A DNA stretch of 64,000 nt from Verticiella sediminum (GTDB lineage: Bacteria; Pseudomonadota; Gammaproteobacteria; Burkholderiales; Burkholderiaceae_B), in contig NZ_VLTJ01000030.1 in assembly GCF_007558815.1 (NCBI RefSeq), positions 1-64,000 on the forward strand, in the 5' to 3' direction. Positions 45,783 to 55,117 of this stretch are shown in pieces. The position numbers and the translations under genes were made by a program. The notes under the pieces are model-generated. The model was not told the origin of the DNA. It made no database searches and saw nothing but the letters and a program-made list of their open reading frames with translations. Numbering within the stretch: position 1 is the first letter of the stretch; every line of letters begins with the position of its first letter.

Positions 45783-46742
45783 ATGCGAGGCGAAAGTGTA
45801 GTGCCGGCATCAGAGGACGGGCCAGCGCAACCTCGAACGTTCCGGGTCCGCCCGGCCAATCTTGCGAACACCGCCGAGCTGAGCGGCGCCACATTCGCCG
45901 AAACCGCCGCCGCGGCGCTCGCCCCGGCCTTCCTGCGCGACGCTCCCGGCCCCGCGCCCTGCCGTATGCCCGAGATCGTGGTCCTGGGAACGGGTCGCCA
46001 CGCCGCCGATCCGGCGCAGGACTGCATGCTGCGCGAACTGGGCAATGTGCGCTACGTGCAGCACCCGCTCGAACTCGGACTGCTCCGCCACGCGGGCCTC
46101 GACCTGGTCATCGTCGAGACGTCGACGGGCGCGGCCTACGATGTTCCGCATCTCGTGTCGGTCCTGCGCAGCGACCCGCGCATCGGCATCGTCGTGCGGG
46201 TGCATGGGCATGCCGAGCGCCTGGCGGCGACGCGCGCCGGCGCGGACCTGTGCGTCTCCAGCCGTCTCGCCGCCGCTGCGCTGAAGCACGAACTGCAGGA
46301 GGTGCTGGCCTACTATGGCCGCCCGCCGTCCCCGCGGGCGCCTGCGCCCGAACCCGGCGTCCCGGCGCAAGCCACCGCCCAGGCCGTGCAGACCCCGGCA
46401 GGCTGGCGGCTCTCGGCATGCGGATGGCTCTGGCATGCGCCGAATCGCCGCCACATCACCCTGACGGCGCAGGAGCGCCAGGTAGTTCTCGCGCTGCTTG
46501 CCCAGCAGCAGTCCGACAGCCTGCCCGCGGGCCCCTCGGCCGAACCGGGCCACCAGGCCCAGCCGCTGGGGACGCGCCAACTCACCATGGCCGTCTGCCG
46601 GCTCCGCCGAAAATTCAACGCGGTGGGCGTGACCGCCCCGATCCGCTCGATACGCGGACGTGGCTACATGCTGAGCGCGCCGTGCGCGCGCGAGGGCGAG
46701 GCGCCGGCCCTGGTCACGCAGGCCGGCGGCGCGGCAGGTTGA
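45783..46742 (+). CDS. OmpR-type transcriptional regulator with degenerate receiver
   Basis: 319-residue protein if started at the ATG 45783 (a GTG at 45735 would add 16 residues; neither has a strong ribosome site). An N-terminal ~60-residue unconserved region, then a receiver-like fold (PEIVVLGTGRHAADPAQDCML to about residue 190) in which the phosphoacceptor strand reads DLVIVETSTG, with Glu where Asp is expected; then a Pro/Ala linker and a C-terminal OmpR winged helix (ITLTAQERQVVLALL, MAVCRLRRKFN, SIRGRGYML). Probably phosphorylation-independent. No histidine kinase is nearby. Lies directly downstream of the inverted repeats; converges with the DMT gene, overlapping its end by 29 bases. 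Confidence 0.75.
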   Translation: MRGESVVPASEDGPAQPRTFRVRPANLANTAELSGATFAETAAAALAPAFLRDAPGPAPCRMPEIVVLGTGRHAADPAQDCMLRELGNVRYVQHPLELGLLRHAGLDLVIVETSTGAAYDVPHLVSVLRSDPRIGIVVRVHGHAERLAATRAGADLCVSSRLAAAALKHELQEVLAYYGRPPSPRAPAPEPGVPAQATAQAVQTPAGWRLSACGWLWHAPNRRHITLTAQERQVVLALLAQQQSDSLPAGPSAEPGHQAQPLGTRQLTMAVCRLRRKFNAVGVTAPIRSIRGRGYMLSAPCAREGEAPALVTQAGGAAG

Positions 46743-47625
46743 CCAGGCTGATACCGGCGAGGATGAAGAGCGCGCCGACGCCAAAGCTCGGCGCGAACGG
46801 CTCGCCCAGGAGGAGCACGCCGGCCGCGATGCCGAATACCGGGGTGAGGAAGCTGAAGACGGCCAGCCGGGACGCGAGATAGCGACGCAGCAACCAGAAC
46901 CAGGCGAGAAAAGTGCCGAAGGCCACGACCACGGTCTGGAACGTCATGCTCGCCCAGGCGATGCCGGTCATGGGGCCGATCTCGTGCACGCCGGTCAGCA
47001 CCGCGAAGACATACAGGCCGACGGCGGCGCAGACCAACTGGTAGAGCAGCGTACGGCTGGGCGGCGCCTCGGCGATCGCGCTCAGCCGGATCGCCACCGT
47101 CGTCATGCCCCAGAGGAAGCCGGCCAGCACGCCGCAGGCGTCGCCCAGCCACATCAGCGCATAGGTCTCACCGCCACCGCCACGCCAGCCGTCGGACATG
47201 GCGATCGCCACGCCGGCGAAGGCGGCCAGCACGCCCAAGCCCTGAACGGGCGAGAGCCGCTCGGCGGGCACCCGCCAGTGCAGGCCGAGCGCCGTGAAGA
47301 TCGGCGCGGTATAGATGAATACGGACATGTGCGAGGCGCTTGTATAGTCAAGCCCGATGGCCACGAACAGGAACTCGCTCGCGAACAGCACCCCGGCCAG
47401 CAGGCCGGCGCGCTGGTGCTCGGGCGGGCCGAGCAGCGGCACCCGGCGCACCCGCATCACCGCGAGCAGCATCAGCCCGGCCAGCGCACAGCGGATCGCG
47501 ATCTGCATGACCGGGCTGATCGACGGCGCCGTGACCTTGACCGCCACCTGCTGTATGCCCCAGGTCAAGCACAGCAGCAGCATGACACCCGCAGCGAAGC
47601 GGTCCAGGGGTTTGCGGCGGTCCAT
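46714..47625 (-). CDS. EamA/DMT-superfamily transporter
   Basis: 303-residue inner-membrane protein with ten predicted membrane segments and two EamA repeats; family features include the first-helix CLTWGIQQVAVKV and the PxFxxLxxxxxLxE-type block FLTPVFGIAAGVLLLGEPFAPSFGVGALFILAGISLVN. Members export amino acids or metabolites; substrate unknown. Its 3' end overlaps the OmpR-type gene in convergent orientation. Confidence 0.9.
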   Translation of the reverse strand: MDRRKPLDRFAAGVMLLLCLTWGIQQVAVKVTAPSISPVMQIAIRCALAGLMLLAVMRVRRVPLLGPPEHQRAGLLAGVLFASEFLFVAIGLDYTSASHMSVFIYTAPIFTALGLHWRVPAERLSPVQGLGVLAAFAGVAIAMSDGWRGGGGETYALMWLGDACGVLAGFLWGMTTVAIRLSAIAEAPPSRTLLYQLVCAAVGLYVFAVLTGVHEIGPMTGIAWASMTFQTVVVAFGTFLAWFWLLRRYLASRLAVFSFLTPVFGIAAGVLLLGEPFAPSFGVGALFILAGISLVNLPRRRPA

Positions 47626-47753
47626 TCGGGTCTCCGGTACTGAGATTCTTGTTATGAGATCGAGCCCGGCCCTGGCGCGCGCGTCCCCGCAAGCGCACGC
47701 TGCGAGAAAACGGAGCCGGGTCGGGTCGGGCCGCGCCGGCGGCCCGCGTGCTG

Positions 47754-48719
47754 TCAGTGGCCGCGCTCGACGGCGAACTGCGCCAGCGCCAGCATGGCAT
47801 CGCGATACGCCGAGGGCGGAAAGGCATCCAGCGCGCGCACGGCGGCCGCGGCCTCCACGCGTGCGGCCTGGCGCGTGTGCTCGAGCGCGCCGGTATCCCG
47901 GATCGCCGCGGCCACGGCGGCGAAATCACCGTCGCCGGCCTCGATCGCGGCACGCACCAGGTCGCGCTGCTCGGGCGCGCCGTTGGCCATCACGTGGATC
48001 AACGGCAGCGTCGCCTTGCCTTCGCGCAGGTCATCGCCCACGTTCTTGCCCAGTTCGGCCGCTGCGCCACCGTAGTCGAGCACGTCGTCGATGAGCTGAA
48101 AGGCCGTGCCCATGCGCCGGCCGTACTCGGCGGCCGCCTCGACGGCGTCGGGCGCGGCGTCGCAGAGCACGGCGCCCACCTGCGCCGCCGCCTCGAACAG
48201 GCGGGCCGTCTTGTAGCGCACCACCTGCAGGTAGCGTGCCTCGGTGACGTCCGGATCGTGCACGTTGAGAAGCTGCAGCACCTCGCCCTCGGCGATCACA
48301 TTGGTCGCGTCGGCAAGAATACGCATGATCTGCATGCTGCCCGCATCCACCATCATCTGGAACGAGCGCGAATACAGGAAGTCGCCCACCAGCACGCTCG
48401 CCGCATTGCCGAACACGGCGTTGGCGGTGCTGCGCCCGCGGCGCAGGTCGGACTCGTCGACCACGTCGTCGTGCAGCAGGGTGGCGGTGTGGATGAACTC
48501 CACCACGGCGGCGAGCTCGTGGTGCCGCGTGCCTTCGTAGCCCAGGGCCCGGGCCACCATCAGCAGCAGCGCGGGGCGCATGCGCTTGCCACCGGCCTCG
48601 ACGATGTAGTCGCCGATGGTGCGGATCAGGACGACCTGGGAATCCAGTCGGGCGCGAATGACCGCGTCGACCGCGAGCATGTCGTCGGCTATCGGCGCGA
48701 GCAGAGAGGGCAGACTCAA
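47754..48719 (-). CDS. ispB: Octaprenyl (polyprenyl) diphosphate synthase
   Basis: 321-residue all-helical trans-prenyltransferase making the ubiquinone side chain. First Asp-rich motif [13 protein letters not shown] (Asp84-Asp88), second IDDVLDYGG, and [11 protein letters not shown]. It aligns over its whole length with E. coli IspB. The start is a TTG at 48719 with GGAAG five nt upstream; an ATG at 48680 would lose conserved N-terminal residues. Divergent from rplU, the standard arrangement in many proteobacteria. Confidence 0.93.
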   Translation of the reverse strand: MSLPSLLAPIADDMLAVDAVIRARLDSQVVLIRTIGDYIVEAGGKRMRPALLLMVARALGYEGTRHHELAAVVEFIHTATLLHDDVVDESDLRRGRSTANAVFGNAASVLVGDFLYSRSFQMMVDAGSMQIMRILADATNVIAEGEVLQLLNVHDPDVTEARYLQVVRYKTARLFEAAAQVGAVLCDAAPDAVEAAAEYGRRMGTAFQLIDDVLDYGGAAAELGKNVGDDLREGKATLPLIHVMANGAPEQRDLVRAAIEAGDGDFAAVAAAIRDTGALEHTRQAARVEAAAAVRALDAFPPSAYRDAMLALAQFAVERGH

Positions 48720-48741
48720 GATGCTTCCAGAAGGAGGTGTA

Positions 48742-48775
48742 ACATTCGCGTACGGGCCACATTCGCGTACGGGCC
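48742..48775. repeat. Perfect 2 x 17-bp tandem duplication upstream of ispB
   Basis: ACATTCGCGTACGGGCC is repeated back to back (48742-48758 and 48759-48775) without mismatch, 22 nt upstream of the ispB start codon. Could be a recent slippage duplication or a doubled protein site; nothing else supports a function. Confidence 0.8.
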
Positions 48776-48874
48776 GCGTACACGCCGCGCGCGGCAGCGC
48801 GACAGAACCCGACGATTATACGGGCGCCGTCGGCCAGGGTTTCACCCCGGATCTACTGGCACAGCAAGTTCTTG

Positions 48875-48904
48875 TTGTCAAGGCCGAAGCCCGGATGCTA
48901 GAAT
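48875..48904 (+). promoter_or_regulatory. Sigma-70 promoter of rplU-rpmA
   Basis: -35 TTGTCA (48875-48880), 18-nt spacer, extended -10 TGC-TAGAAT (48899-48904); predicted start about 48911, 38 nt before the rplU ATG. A short CAGC/GCTG hairpin followed by seven T (48911-48936 region) is present in the leader. Confidence 0.75.
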
Positions 48905-48948
48905 CGCATGTTCAGCTTTGGCTGGAACTTTTTTTAGGGGTTTCCTCA

Positions 48949-49260
48949 ATGTACGCGGTCATAAAAACCGGCGGCAAGCAATACCGTGTTGCTGCCGGCG
49001 AAAAACTGAAAATAGAACAGATACCGGCAGACATCGGGCAGGAAATCGAACTTGACCAGGTACTGGCCGTCGGCGAAGGCGACCAGATCCAGGTTGGCGC
49101 CCCGCTAGTGTCGGGCGCCGTGGTCAAGGCTACGATTCTCTCGCAAGGTCGCCACGACAAGGTTCGCATCTTCAAGATGCGCCGGCGCAAGCATTACCAG
49201 AAGCGTCAGGGCCATCGCCAGAACTACACCGAAATCCGCATCGACGCGATCTCGGCGTAA
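48949..49260 (+). CDS. rplU: 50S ribosomal protein L21
   Basis: 103-residue L21 with the canonical start [26 protein letters not shown] and [21 protein letters not shown] near the end. Binds 23S rRNA in the large subunit. Open frame extends upstream but without similarity. First gene of rplU-rpmA. Confidence 0.98.
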   Translation: MYAVIKTGGKQYRVAAGEKLKIEQIPADIGQEIELDQVLAVGEGDQIQVGAPLVSGAVVKATILSQGRHDKVRIFKMRRRKHYQKRQGHRQNYTEIRIDAISA

Positions 49261-49327
49261 TCGGCTGACAGGCTAACCTACACGTTGCCGCGGCGCTGTC
49301 CGCGCAACGGTTTCATGGAGTCCAATC

Positions 49328-49585
49328 ATGGCACAGAAAAAAGGCGGCGGCTCTACGCGGAACGGGCGCGATTCGGAATCGAAGCGCCTGGGCGTCAAGG
49401 TGTATGGCGGCCAAACCATCCCCGCGGGTTCGATCATCGTGCGTCAGCGCGGCACCCGTTTCCACGCCGGCCCGAACGTCGGCATGGGCAAGGACCACAC
49501 GCTCTACGCGCTGGCCGACGGTGTCGTCCAGTTCGGCAAGCGCGGCGCGCTGAACAAGTCCACGGTCACGGTCGTCAAGGCCTGA
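49328..49585 (+). CDS. rpmA: 50S ribosomal protein L27
   Basis: 85-residue L27. The mature-type N-terminus [23 protein letters not shown] reaches the peptidyl-transferase centre; no N-terminal extension of the kind cleaved in Firmicutes is present. [17 protein letters not shown] and [13 protein letters not shown] are family hallmarks. Followed by a strong intrinsic terminator. Confidence 0.98.
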   Translation: MAQKKGGGSTRNGRDSESKRLGVKVYGGQTIPAGSIIVRQRGTRFHAGPNVGMGKDHTLYALADGVVQFGKRGALNKSTVTVVKA

Positions 49586-49648
49586 GGCCCGCTGCGTCGC
49601 ACCGCCAGGCGCTACGCAAGGGCGCGGCGGCAGACGCAGCGCCTCATC

Positions 49649-49687
49649 GCAAAGCCCCGCCCCGCATCGGCGGGGCTTTGCTTTTTT
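49649..49687 (+). terminator. Intrinsic terminator of rplU-rpmA
   Basis: Perfect 13-bp stem GCAAAGCCCCGCC / GGCGGGGCTTTGC, 7-nt loop, then six T (49682-49687). Confidence 0.95.
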
Positions 49688-51022
<1,335 letters not shown>

Positions 51023-51055
51023 CCATCCGCATCAGTCCACGCGCACCGCGCTGCC

Positions 51056-52531
51056 TCAACGCGCGGTGAACGGGCCGGCGCCGGAAAGCGAGCGCATGAA
51101 GCGGGCTTCGGTGCCCGGCACTCTCGCCGAGCGCACCGGAGCTGGCTGGCCGCGGGAGACAAACCGGCCGCGGCCGGCGGCGGCCTGCAGAGTACCGGCC
51201 TCGACCACCGCCTCGCCCCGGCTGAAGACAACGTCTGGCCAGCCGGTGATCGTCATGCCCTCATAGGGTGTATAGCCAACCGCATCGTGCAGGTCGGCCC
51301 AGGTGATGCGGCGTTCACGAGCCGGGTCCCAAACGACGATGTCGGCGTCCGCGCCAGGCGCGATCGTGCCCTTGCGTGGGTGCATGCCGTACATGAGCGC
51401 ATGGTTGGTGGAGGTGAGCGCAACGAACTGGTTGAGCGTGATGCGCCCCTTGCGCACGCCCTCGGAAAACAGCAGCGGCATGCGCACTTCGAGCCCGGGC
51501 AGGCCGTTGGCGATCTGCTTGAAGGTGGTCGCCTCACCGCTGGGCAGCTTGCCGGTCTCATCGAATCGATAGGGCGCGTGATCCGAGGAGAACAGTTGCA
51601 GCGTGCCGCCCGCCAGGGCGCGCCAGAGCGCCGCCTGCGAAGCGGGGTCGCGCGGCGGGGGGCTGCAGCAGAACTTCGCGCCTTCCACGCCGGGCAGATC
51701 GAGATCGTCGGCGGTCAGCAGCAGGTAGTGTGGACACGTCTCGCCATGTACCGGCGCGCCGAGCGTGCGTGCAGCATGAATGGCCTGCGCTGCACCCTGC
51801 GTGGACACGTGCACGATCATCACCGGAACGTCGAGCAGCGAGGCGAGCTGGATCGCGCGGTTGGTGGCTTCGGTCTCGGCCACCGGCGCGTGGCTGGTGG
51901 CGTGGTACTTGGGCGCGGTCAGGCCATGGCGCAGCAGATGACGGGCCACCCAGGTGATGACGTCGTTGTTCTCCGCGTGGACCATGGGCAGCGCCCCCTC
52001 GCGCGCAGCGATCGCGAACACCTCCAGCAGTTGGGCGTCGTCGAGCTTCAGGCGCTCGTACGTCATGAACACCTTGAACGACGTGATGCCCTCGCGGATC
52101 AGCGACGGCAGGTCGGTCTCGAGCGTCTGCGGGGTGGGATCCGAGACGATGAGGTGATAGCTGAAGTCGATGACGGATTTCGCCGCCGCACTGGCGCGGT
52201 ACTGCTCGGCCACCTCGCGCAGCGACTGCCCGCGATGCTGCGCGGCGAAGGGCACGATGCAGGTGTTGCCGCCGTAGGCTGCGGACACGCTCGCCGAATA
52301 CCAGTCGTCGGCACACAGCACGCCCATGCTCGAGAGCTGCTCGACATGGCAGTGGCTGTCGATGCCGCCCGGCATGACCAGACGACCGGCTGCGTCGTAG
52401 TCCCTGCGTCCGGGGGAAAGGCGTTCGGCGACGGCGGCAATGCGCCCGTCGACGATACCGATGTCGCCCTGGAAGTCATCCGTCGCGGTGATGATCCGGC
52501 CATGCCGGATGGTGAGATCGAATGCGCTCAT
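51056..52531 (-). CDS. D-hydantoinase / dihydropyrimidinase
   Basis: 491-residue binuclear-metal cyclic amidohydrolase. Metal ligands His60-x-His62 (DSHCHVEQ), carboxylated Lys153 (SFKVFMTY), His in MVHAENND and VHVSTQG, and Asp in SSDHAPY. It opens 5,6-dihydropyrimidines or 5-substituted hydantoins to N-carbamoyl amino acids. With the N-carbamoyl-D-amino-acid hydrolase and hydantoin racemase 9 kb away it fits the classic hydantoin pathway, favouring hydantoinase over pyrimidine catabolism. Start at 52531 has AGAGGA upstream. A LysR-type element lies about 175 nt upstream. Confidence 0.9.
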   Translation of the reverse strand: MSAFDLTIRHGRIITATDDFQGDIGIVDGRIAAVAERLSPGRRDYDAAGRLVMPGGIDSHCHVEQLSSMGVLCADDWYSASVSAAYGGNTCIVPFAAQHRGQSLREVAEQYRASAAAKSVIDFSYHLIVSDPTPQTLETDLPSLIREGITSFKVFMTYERLKLDDAQLLEVFAIAAREGALPMVHAENNDVITWVARHLLRHGLTAPKYHATSHAPVAETEATNRAIQLASLLDVPVMIVHVSTQGAAQAIHAARTLGAPVHGETCPHYLLLTADDLDLPGVEGAKFCCSPPPRDPASQAALWRALAGGTLQLFSSDHAPYRFDETGKLPSGEATTFKQIANGLPGLEVRMPLLFSEGVRKGRITLNQFVALTSTNHALMYGMHPRKGTIAPGADADIVVWDPARERRITWADLHDAVGYTPYEGMTITGWPDVVFSRGEAVVEAGTLQAAAGRGRFVSRGQPAPVRSARVPGTEARFMRSLSGAGPFTAR

Positions 52532-52704
52532 GCGTGGGGTTCCTCTATGTCGGCGTGACGCCCGGTCGGACACCGCCAGATCATGCAGGCTTATCGGTAC
52601 ACAGTAAACCTCGCGCACGTCCGGGGCGCGGCGCAGCCCGTATGCGCCAACCCATTGAATAATCTCGACTTGCTCCCACTCGTCCGGATGAATCCTGGCG
52701 GGCG

Positions 52705-52719
52705 CTAACCTTCGGTTAA
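52705..52719 (-). promoter_or_regulatory. LysR-type operator for the hydantoinase gene
   Basis: Minus strand TTAAC-CGAAG-GTTAG, a one-base variant of TTAA-N7-TTAA that embeds a T-N11-A LysR motif. An AATG element begins 63 nt downstream, the same spacing as at the ABC-transporter promoter (54952). Confidence 0.6.
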
Positions 52720-52804
52720 GGCCGCGCGACAGAAATTGATGCCCACGTCCATGCCTGAATGTCATCCCCCTGGCGGTGCGTGGCGGGAGGCACGGACACC
52801 GAAA

Positions 52805-52822
52805 CGGTGCATACATGCACCG
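52805..52822. promoter_or_regulatory. 18-bp palindrome
   Basis: CGGTGCAT-AC-ATGCACCG: perfect 8-bp arms with a 2-nt centre, upstream of the enol-lactonase-like gene and far from any stop codon, so more like an operator than a terminator. Cognate protein unknown. Confidence 0.5.
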
Positions 52823-52970
52823 CCTCGCCCTATGTCCGCATCGGCGGTTAAGACCGACCGACACTCACGCAGCCGTCCCCGCGCGCCGGTCGCCTCATAA
52901 TCGGCGGATGACCGGGCAAGAGCGTATGGCTGCGCACATCGTCCCGCCCGGACAGACCATGGAGATGACG

Positions 52971-53759
52971 ATGGACTTTGCTGGCACTTTGGTGGCCAAC
53001 GGGGAACCGTTCGAGGTCACGCTGCGCGGGCCGGACGGCGCCCCGGTCGTGATGTTCTCGAACTCGCTGGGCACGCGCATGGAAATGTGGGGAGCGCAGG
53101 CCGCGGCGCTGGCATGCGATTATCGTGTCCTGTGCTACAACCCGCGCGGTTTTCATCCGCAAAGCCGCGCCGACGGCGACTTCGACATCGCCCTGCTCGG
53201 GCAGGACGCGCTGGCCATCCTCGACGAACTCGGTATCGCGCAGGTCCACTGGTGCGGGATTTCGCTCGGCGGCGTGATCGGTCAATGGCTGCTGTTGCAT
53301 GCTCCCGACAGGCTGGAGCGCACGGTTCTCGCCAATACCTCGACTTGGTTCGGCGGGCCCGACGGCTGGCTGCCGAAGATCGCCATGGTCCGGGCAGAGG
53401 GCACCTCCACCGTGGCCGAAGGCACAGCCCAGCGCGTGCTCACCGCGGGCTTCGCCGACGCGCACCCCGACGTGGTGAGCTTCGTGCGCGACATGGTGGC
53501 CTCGGCGCCGGCACGCGCCTGGGCCGGCTGCGCGGCCGCCCTCGCGCACGTCGACCACCGCGGTCGCCTGCGTGAAGTTTCCCGGCCGGTGCTCGTCATC
53601 GGCGGAACCGAGGACGTGACCACGCCGTATGCGGCGTCGCGCGAACTGCACGGCGAACTGCGCGGTTCCTCGCTGGTCGCCCTGCCGAGCGCCCACCTCT
53701 CCAACCTCGAGCAGCCCACGCGCTTCAACGAGGTGCTGCTGGCACATTTGCGGGCGTGA
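52971..53759 (+). CDS. 3-oxoadipate enol-lactonase-like alpha/beta hydrolase
   Basis: 262-residue PcaD-like hydrolase: oxyanion region SNSLGTRMEMW, YNPRGFH, nucleophile CGISLGG (Ser98), acid GGTEDVTTP and His in PSAHLSNLEQP. Start at 52971 picked for GGAG six nt upstream and because it gives the usual PcaD length. No other beta-ketoadipate genes are nearby, so it may act on a lactone or cyclic product of the hydantoin cluster (inference). Confidence 0.85.
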   Translation: MDFAGTLVANGEPFEVTLRGPDGAPVVMFSNSLGTRMEMWGAQAAALACDYRVLCYNPRGFHPQSRADGDFDIALLGQDALAILDELGIAQVHWCGISLGGVIGQWLLLHAPDRLERTVLANTSTWFGGPDGWLPKIAMVRAEGTSTVAEGTAQRVLTAGFADAHPDVVSFVRDMVASAPARAWAGCAAALAHVDHRGRLREVSRPVLVIGGTEDVTTPYAASRELHGELRGSSLVALPSAHLSNLEQPTRFNEVLLAHLRA

Positions 53760-53833
53760 GCGCACGCGGGTATCGCCAGACGGGAGCAGAACGACATGGG
53801 CACGGTTCAAGTAGACGACGTCAGACACGGAAT

Positions 53834-53850
53834 TTGGCACGGCTATTGCT
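53834..53850 (+). promoter_or_regulatory. Sigma-54 (-24/-12) promoter before the LysR gene
   Basis: TTGGCACG-GCTA-TTGCT is a full match to the sigma-54 consensus TTGGCACG-N4-TTGCW, with GG and GC 12 nt apart. Predicted start near 53861, 59 nt before the LysR ATG. The activator is unknown; NtrC would connect the cluster to nitrogen status. Confidence 0.75.
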
Positions 53851-53919
53851 TGAAAATGTCATGGCATCCACCTCGTTCCAACCGTCCATGCCAGGTCGAC
53901 ACGGCGCCGGGAGCCGGCC

Positions 53920-54846
53920 ATGAACCTGCGGCAGATGGAGGTCTTCCATGCCGTGATGACAACCGGTTCGATCAGCGACGCCGCGCGTCTTCTTCACGTC
54001 TCGGCGCCAGCAGTCAGCCGTGTGCTGTCGCATACGGAGAGCCGCCTCGGCTTTCCGCTGTTCGAACGCATCAAGGGGCGACTCTACGCGACATCCGAAG
54101 CACGGCACATTTACCAGGAAGTGGAGCAGATCCACCGCCGCGTCCAGCGCGTGTCGGACCTGACGCATGAACTCGCTGGCCGCCGGCAGCGCAGCCTGAG
54201 TGTGGCGTCCAGTCCGTCCATCGGGCAAGTCCTCGTACCGCTCGCACTGGGGCTTTTCCGCCAGGCGCATCCCGGCGTCAAGCTGCACTTTCGCTGCCTG
54301 AGCCACGCGGCGCTGCAGGAACGGCTGTTGACCGGGGAGATCGACGTCGGCGTGTCGATCCTGCCGATGAGCCATCCGAATCTCGAGTCGGTGCCGCTGG
54401 TGATGGGCCGGCTGCTGTGTCTCTGCCCGCCAGCGCATCAGCTCGCTCGGCGCAAGGAGATCGGCATCGAGGACTTGCGCGACGAGTTCATCATCACGTA
54501 TTCGCGGGGCACCCCTTTCGGCTCACGCATCGAGCGCCTGTATGCCGATAACGAAGAGGTACTACGCAGCGCGACGGAGGTCGGCTCGCCTCAGAACGCG
54601 TGCGCCCTCGTTCACGCCGGCGCGGGTGTGGCACTGGTCGACGAATTCTCGCTGCTCGCCTGGCCGATGGGCGATTTCCGTGCGCTGCAAGTGCGCAATG
54701 CGCCGCCCATCATCGCCGACCTCGTTCACTTGAGAACCGAGTCCCTGTCGCCGCTCGCCCATGCGTTCGCGCAGGCGCTGCGTCAGGTGGCCCATGACAG
54801 CAAGCTCGCCGTGCCGCATCGCGAAGGCGACCTGACGGTCGTCTGA
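53920..54846 (+). CDS. LysR-family transcriptional regulator
   Basis: 308-residue LTTR. N-terminal winged HTH residues 1-62 (MEVFHAVMTTGSISDAARLLHVSAPAVSRVLSHTESRLGFPLFER), C-terminal periplasmic-binding-like effector domain; resembles opine/amino-acid-type LTTRs such as NocR/OccR. GGGAG lies 6 nt before the ATG. It sits between the hydantoinase and the ABC transporter of the same cluster, and the three TTAAC-N5-RTTAR elements around it are its likely targets. Confidence 0.92.
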   Translation: MNLRQMEVFHAVMTTGSISDAARLLHVSAPAVSRVLSHTESRLGFPLFERIKGRLYATSEARHIYQEVEQIHRRVQRVSDLTHELAGRRQRSLSVASSPSIGQVLVPLALGLFRQAHPGVKLHFRCLSHAALQERLLTGEIDVGVSILPMSHPNLESVPLVMGRLLCLCPPAHQLARRKEIGIEDLRDEFIITYSRGTPFGSRIERLYADNEEVLRSATEVGSPQNACALVHAGAGVALVDEFSLLAWPMGDFRALQVRNAPPIIADLVHLRTESLSPLAHAFAQALRQVAHDSKLAVPHREGDLTVV

Positions 54847-54951
54847 TGCCGGCGGCTCTGGGGCCCGGAACGGCGCTTGCCGCGACCACGGCCTCCCATG
54901 CACTGCATCGCACACGAATGGCGCCTTACTGCACCGTCGCGAGCCGTGCCC

Positions 54952-54966
54952 TTAACCCAGTATTAA
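54952..54966 (+). promoter_or_regulatory. LysR-type operator of the ABC-transporter operon
   Basis: TTAAC-CCAGT-ATTAA (TTAA-N7-TTAA with internal T-N11-A). The -10 candidate CATAAT (55012-55017) places the site about 65 nt upstream of the predicted start near 55024, the classical LTTR recognition position. Confidence 0.65.
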
Positions 54967-55117
54967 CGCAGCGGTACAAGAAGTCGCGCGACATTGCCGG
55001 GCGGCCCTACCCATAATGACTTCACCCTGCAGCCAGGTGCGGGTGAAGGGTGCCACGCGGCGTCCCGCCGCCTCGTGCCCCCAGCTCGCCACGTCCCGAC
55101 TCTCATAGGAAAGCGCC

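Larger units (their letters stand above)
52532..52970. other. Regulatory region between hydantoinase and enol-lactonase genes
   Basis: A 439-nt divergent gap with no credible gene. It holds the LysR-type element for the hydantoinase (52705-52719), a candidate -10 on the minus strand (CAATGG, 52657-52652), an 18-bp palindrome (52805-52822) and a TTAAC half site at 52851-52847 on the minus strand. Confidence 0.6.

Noticed and set aside
52805-52822. NtrC enhancer site at the palindrome
   Set aside because: Half-sites are in the reverse order (GGTGCA then TGCACC) and the spacing does not fit the TGCACC-N5-GGTGCA type.
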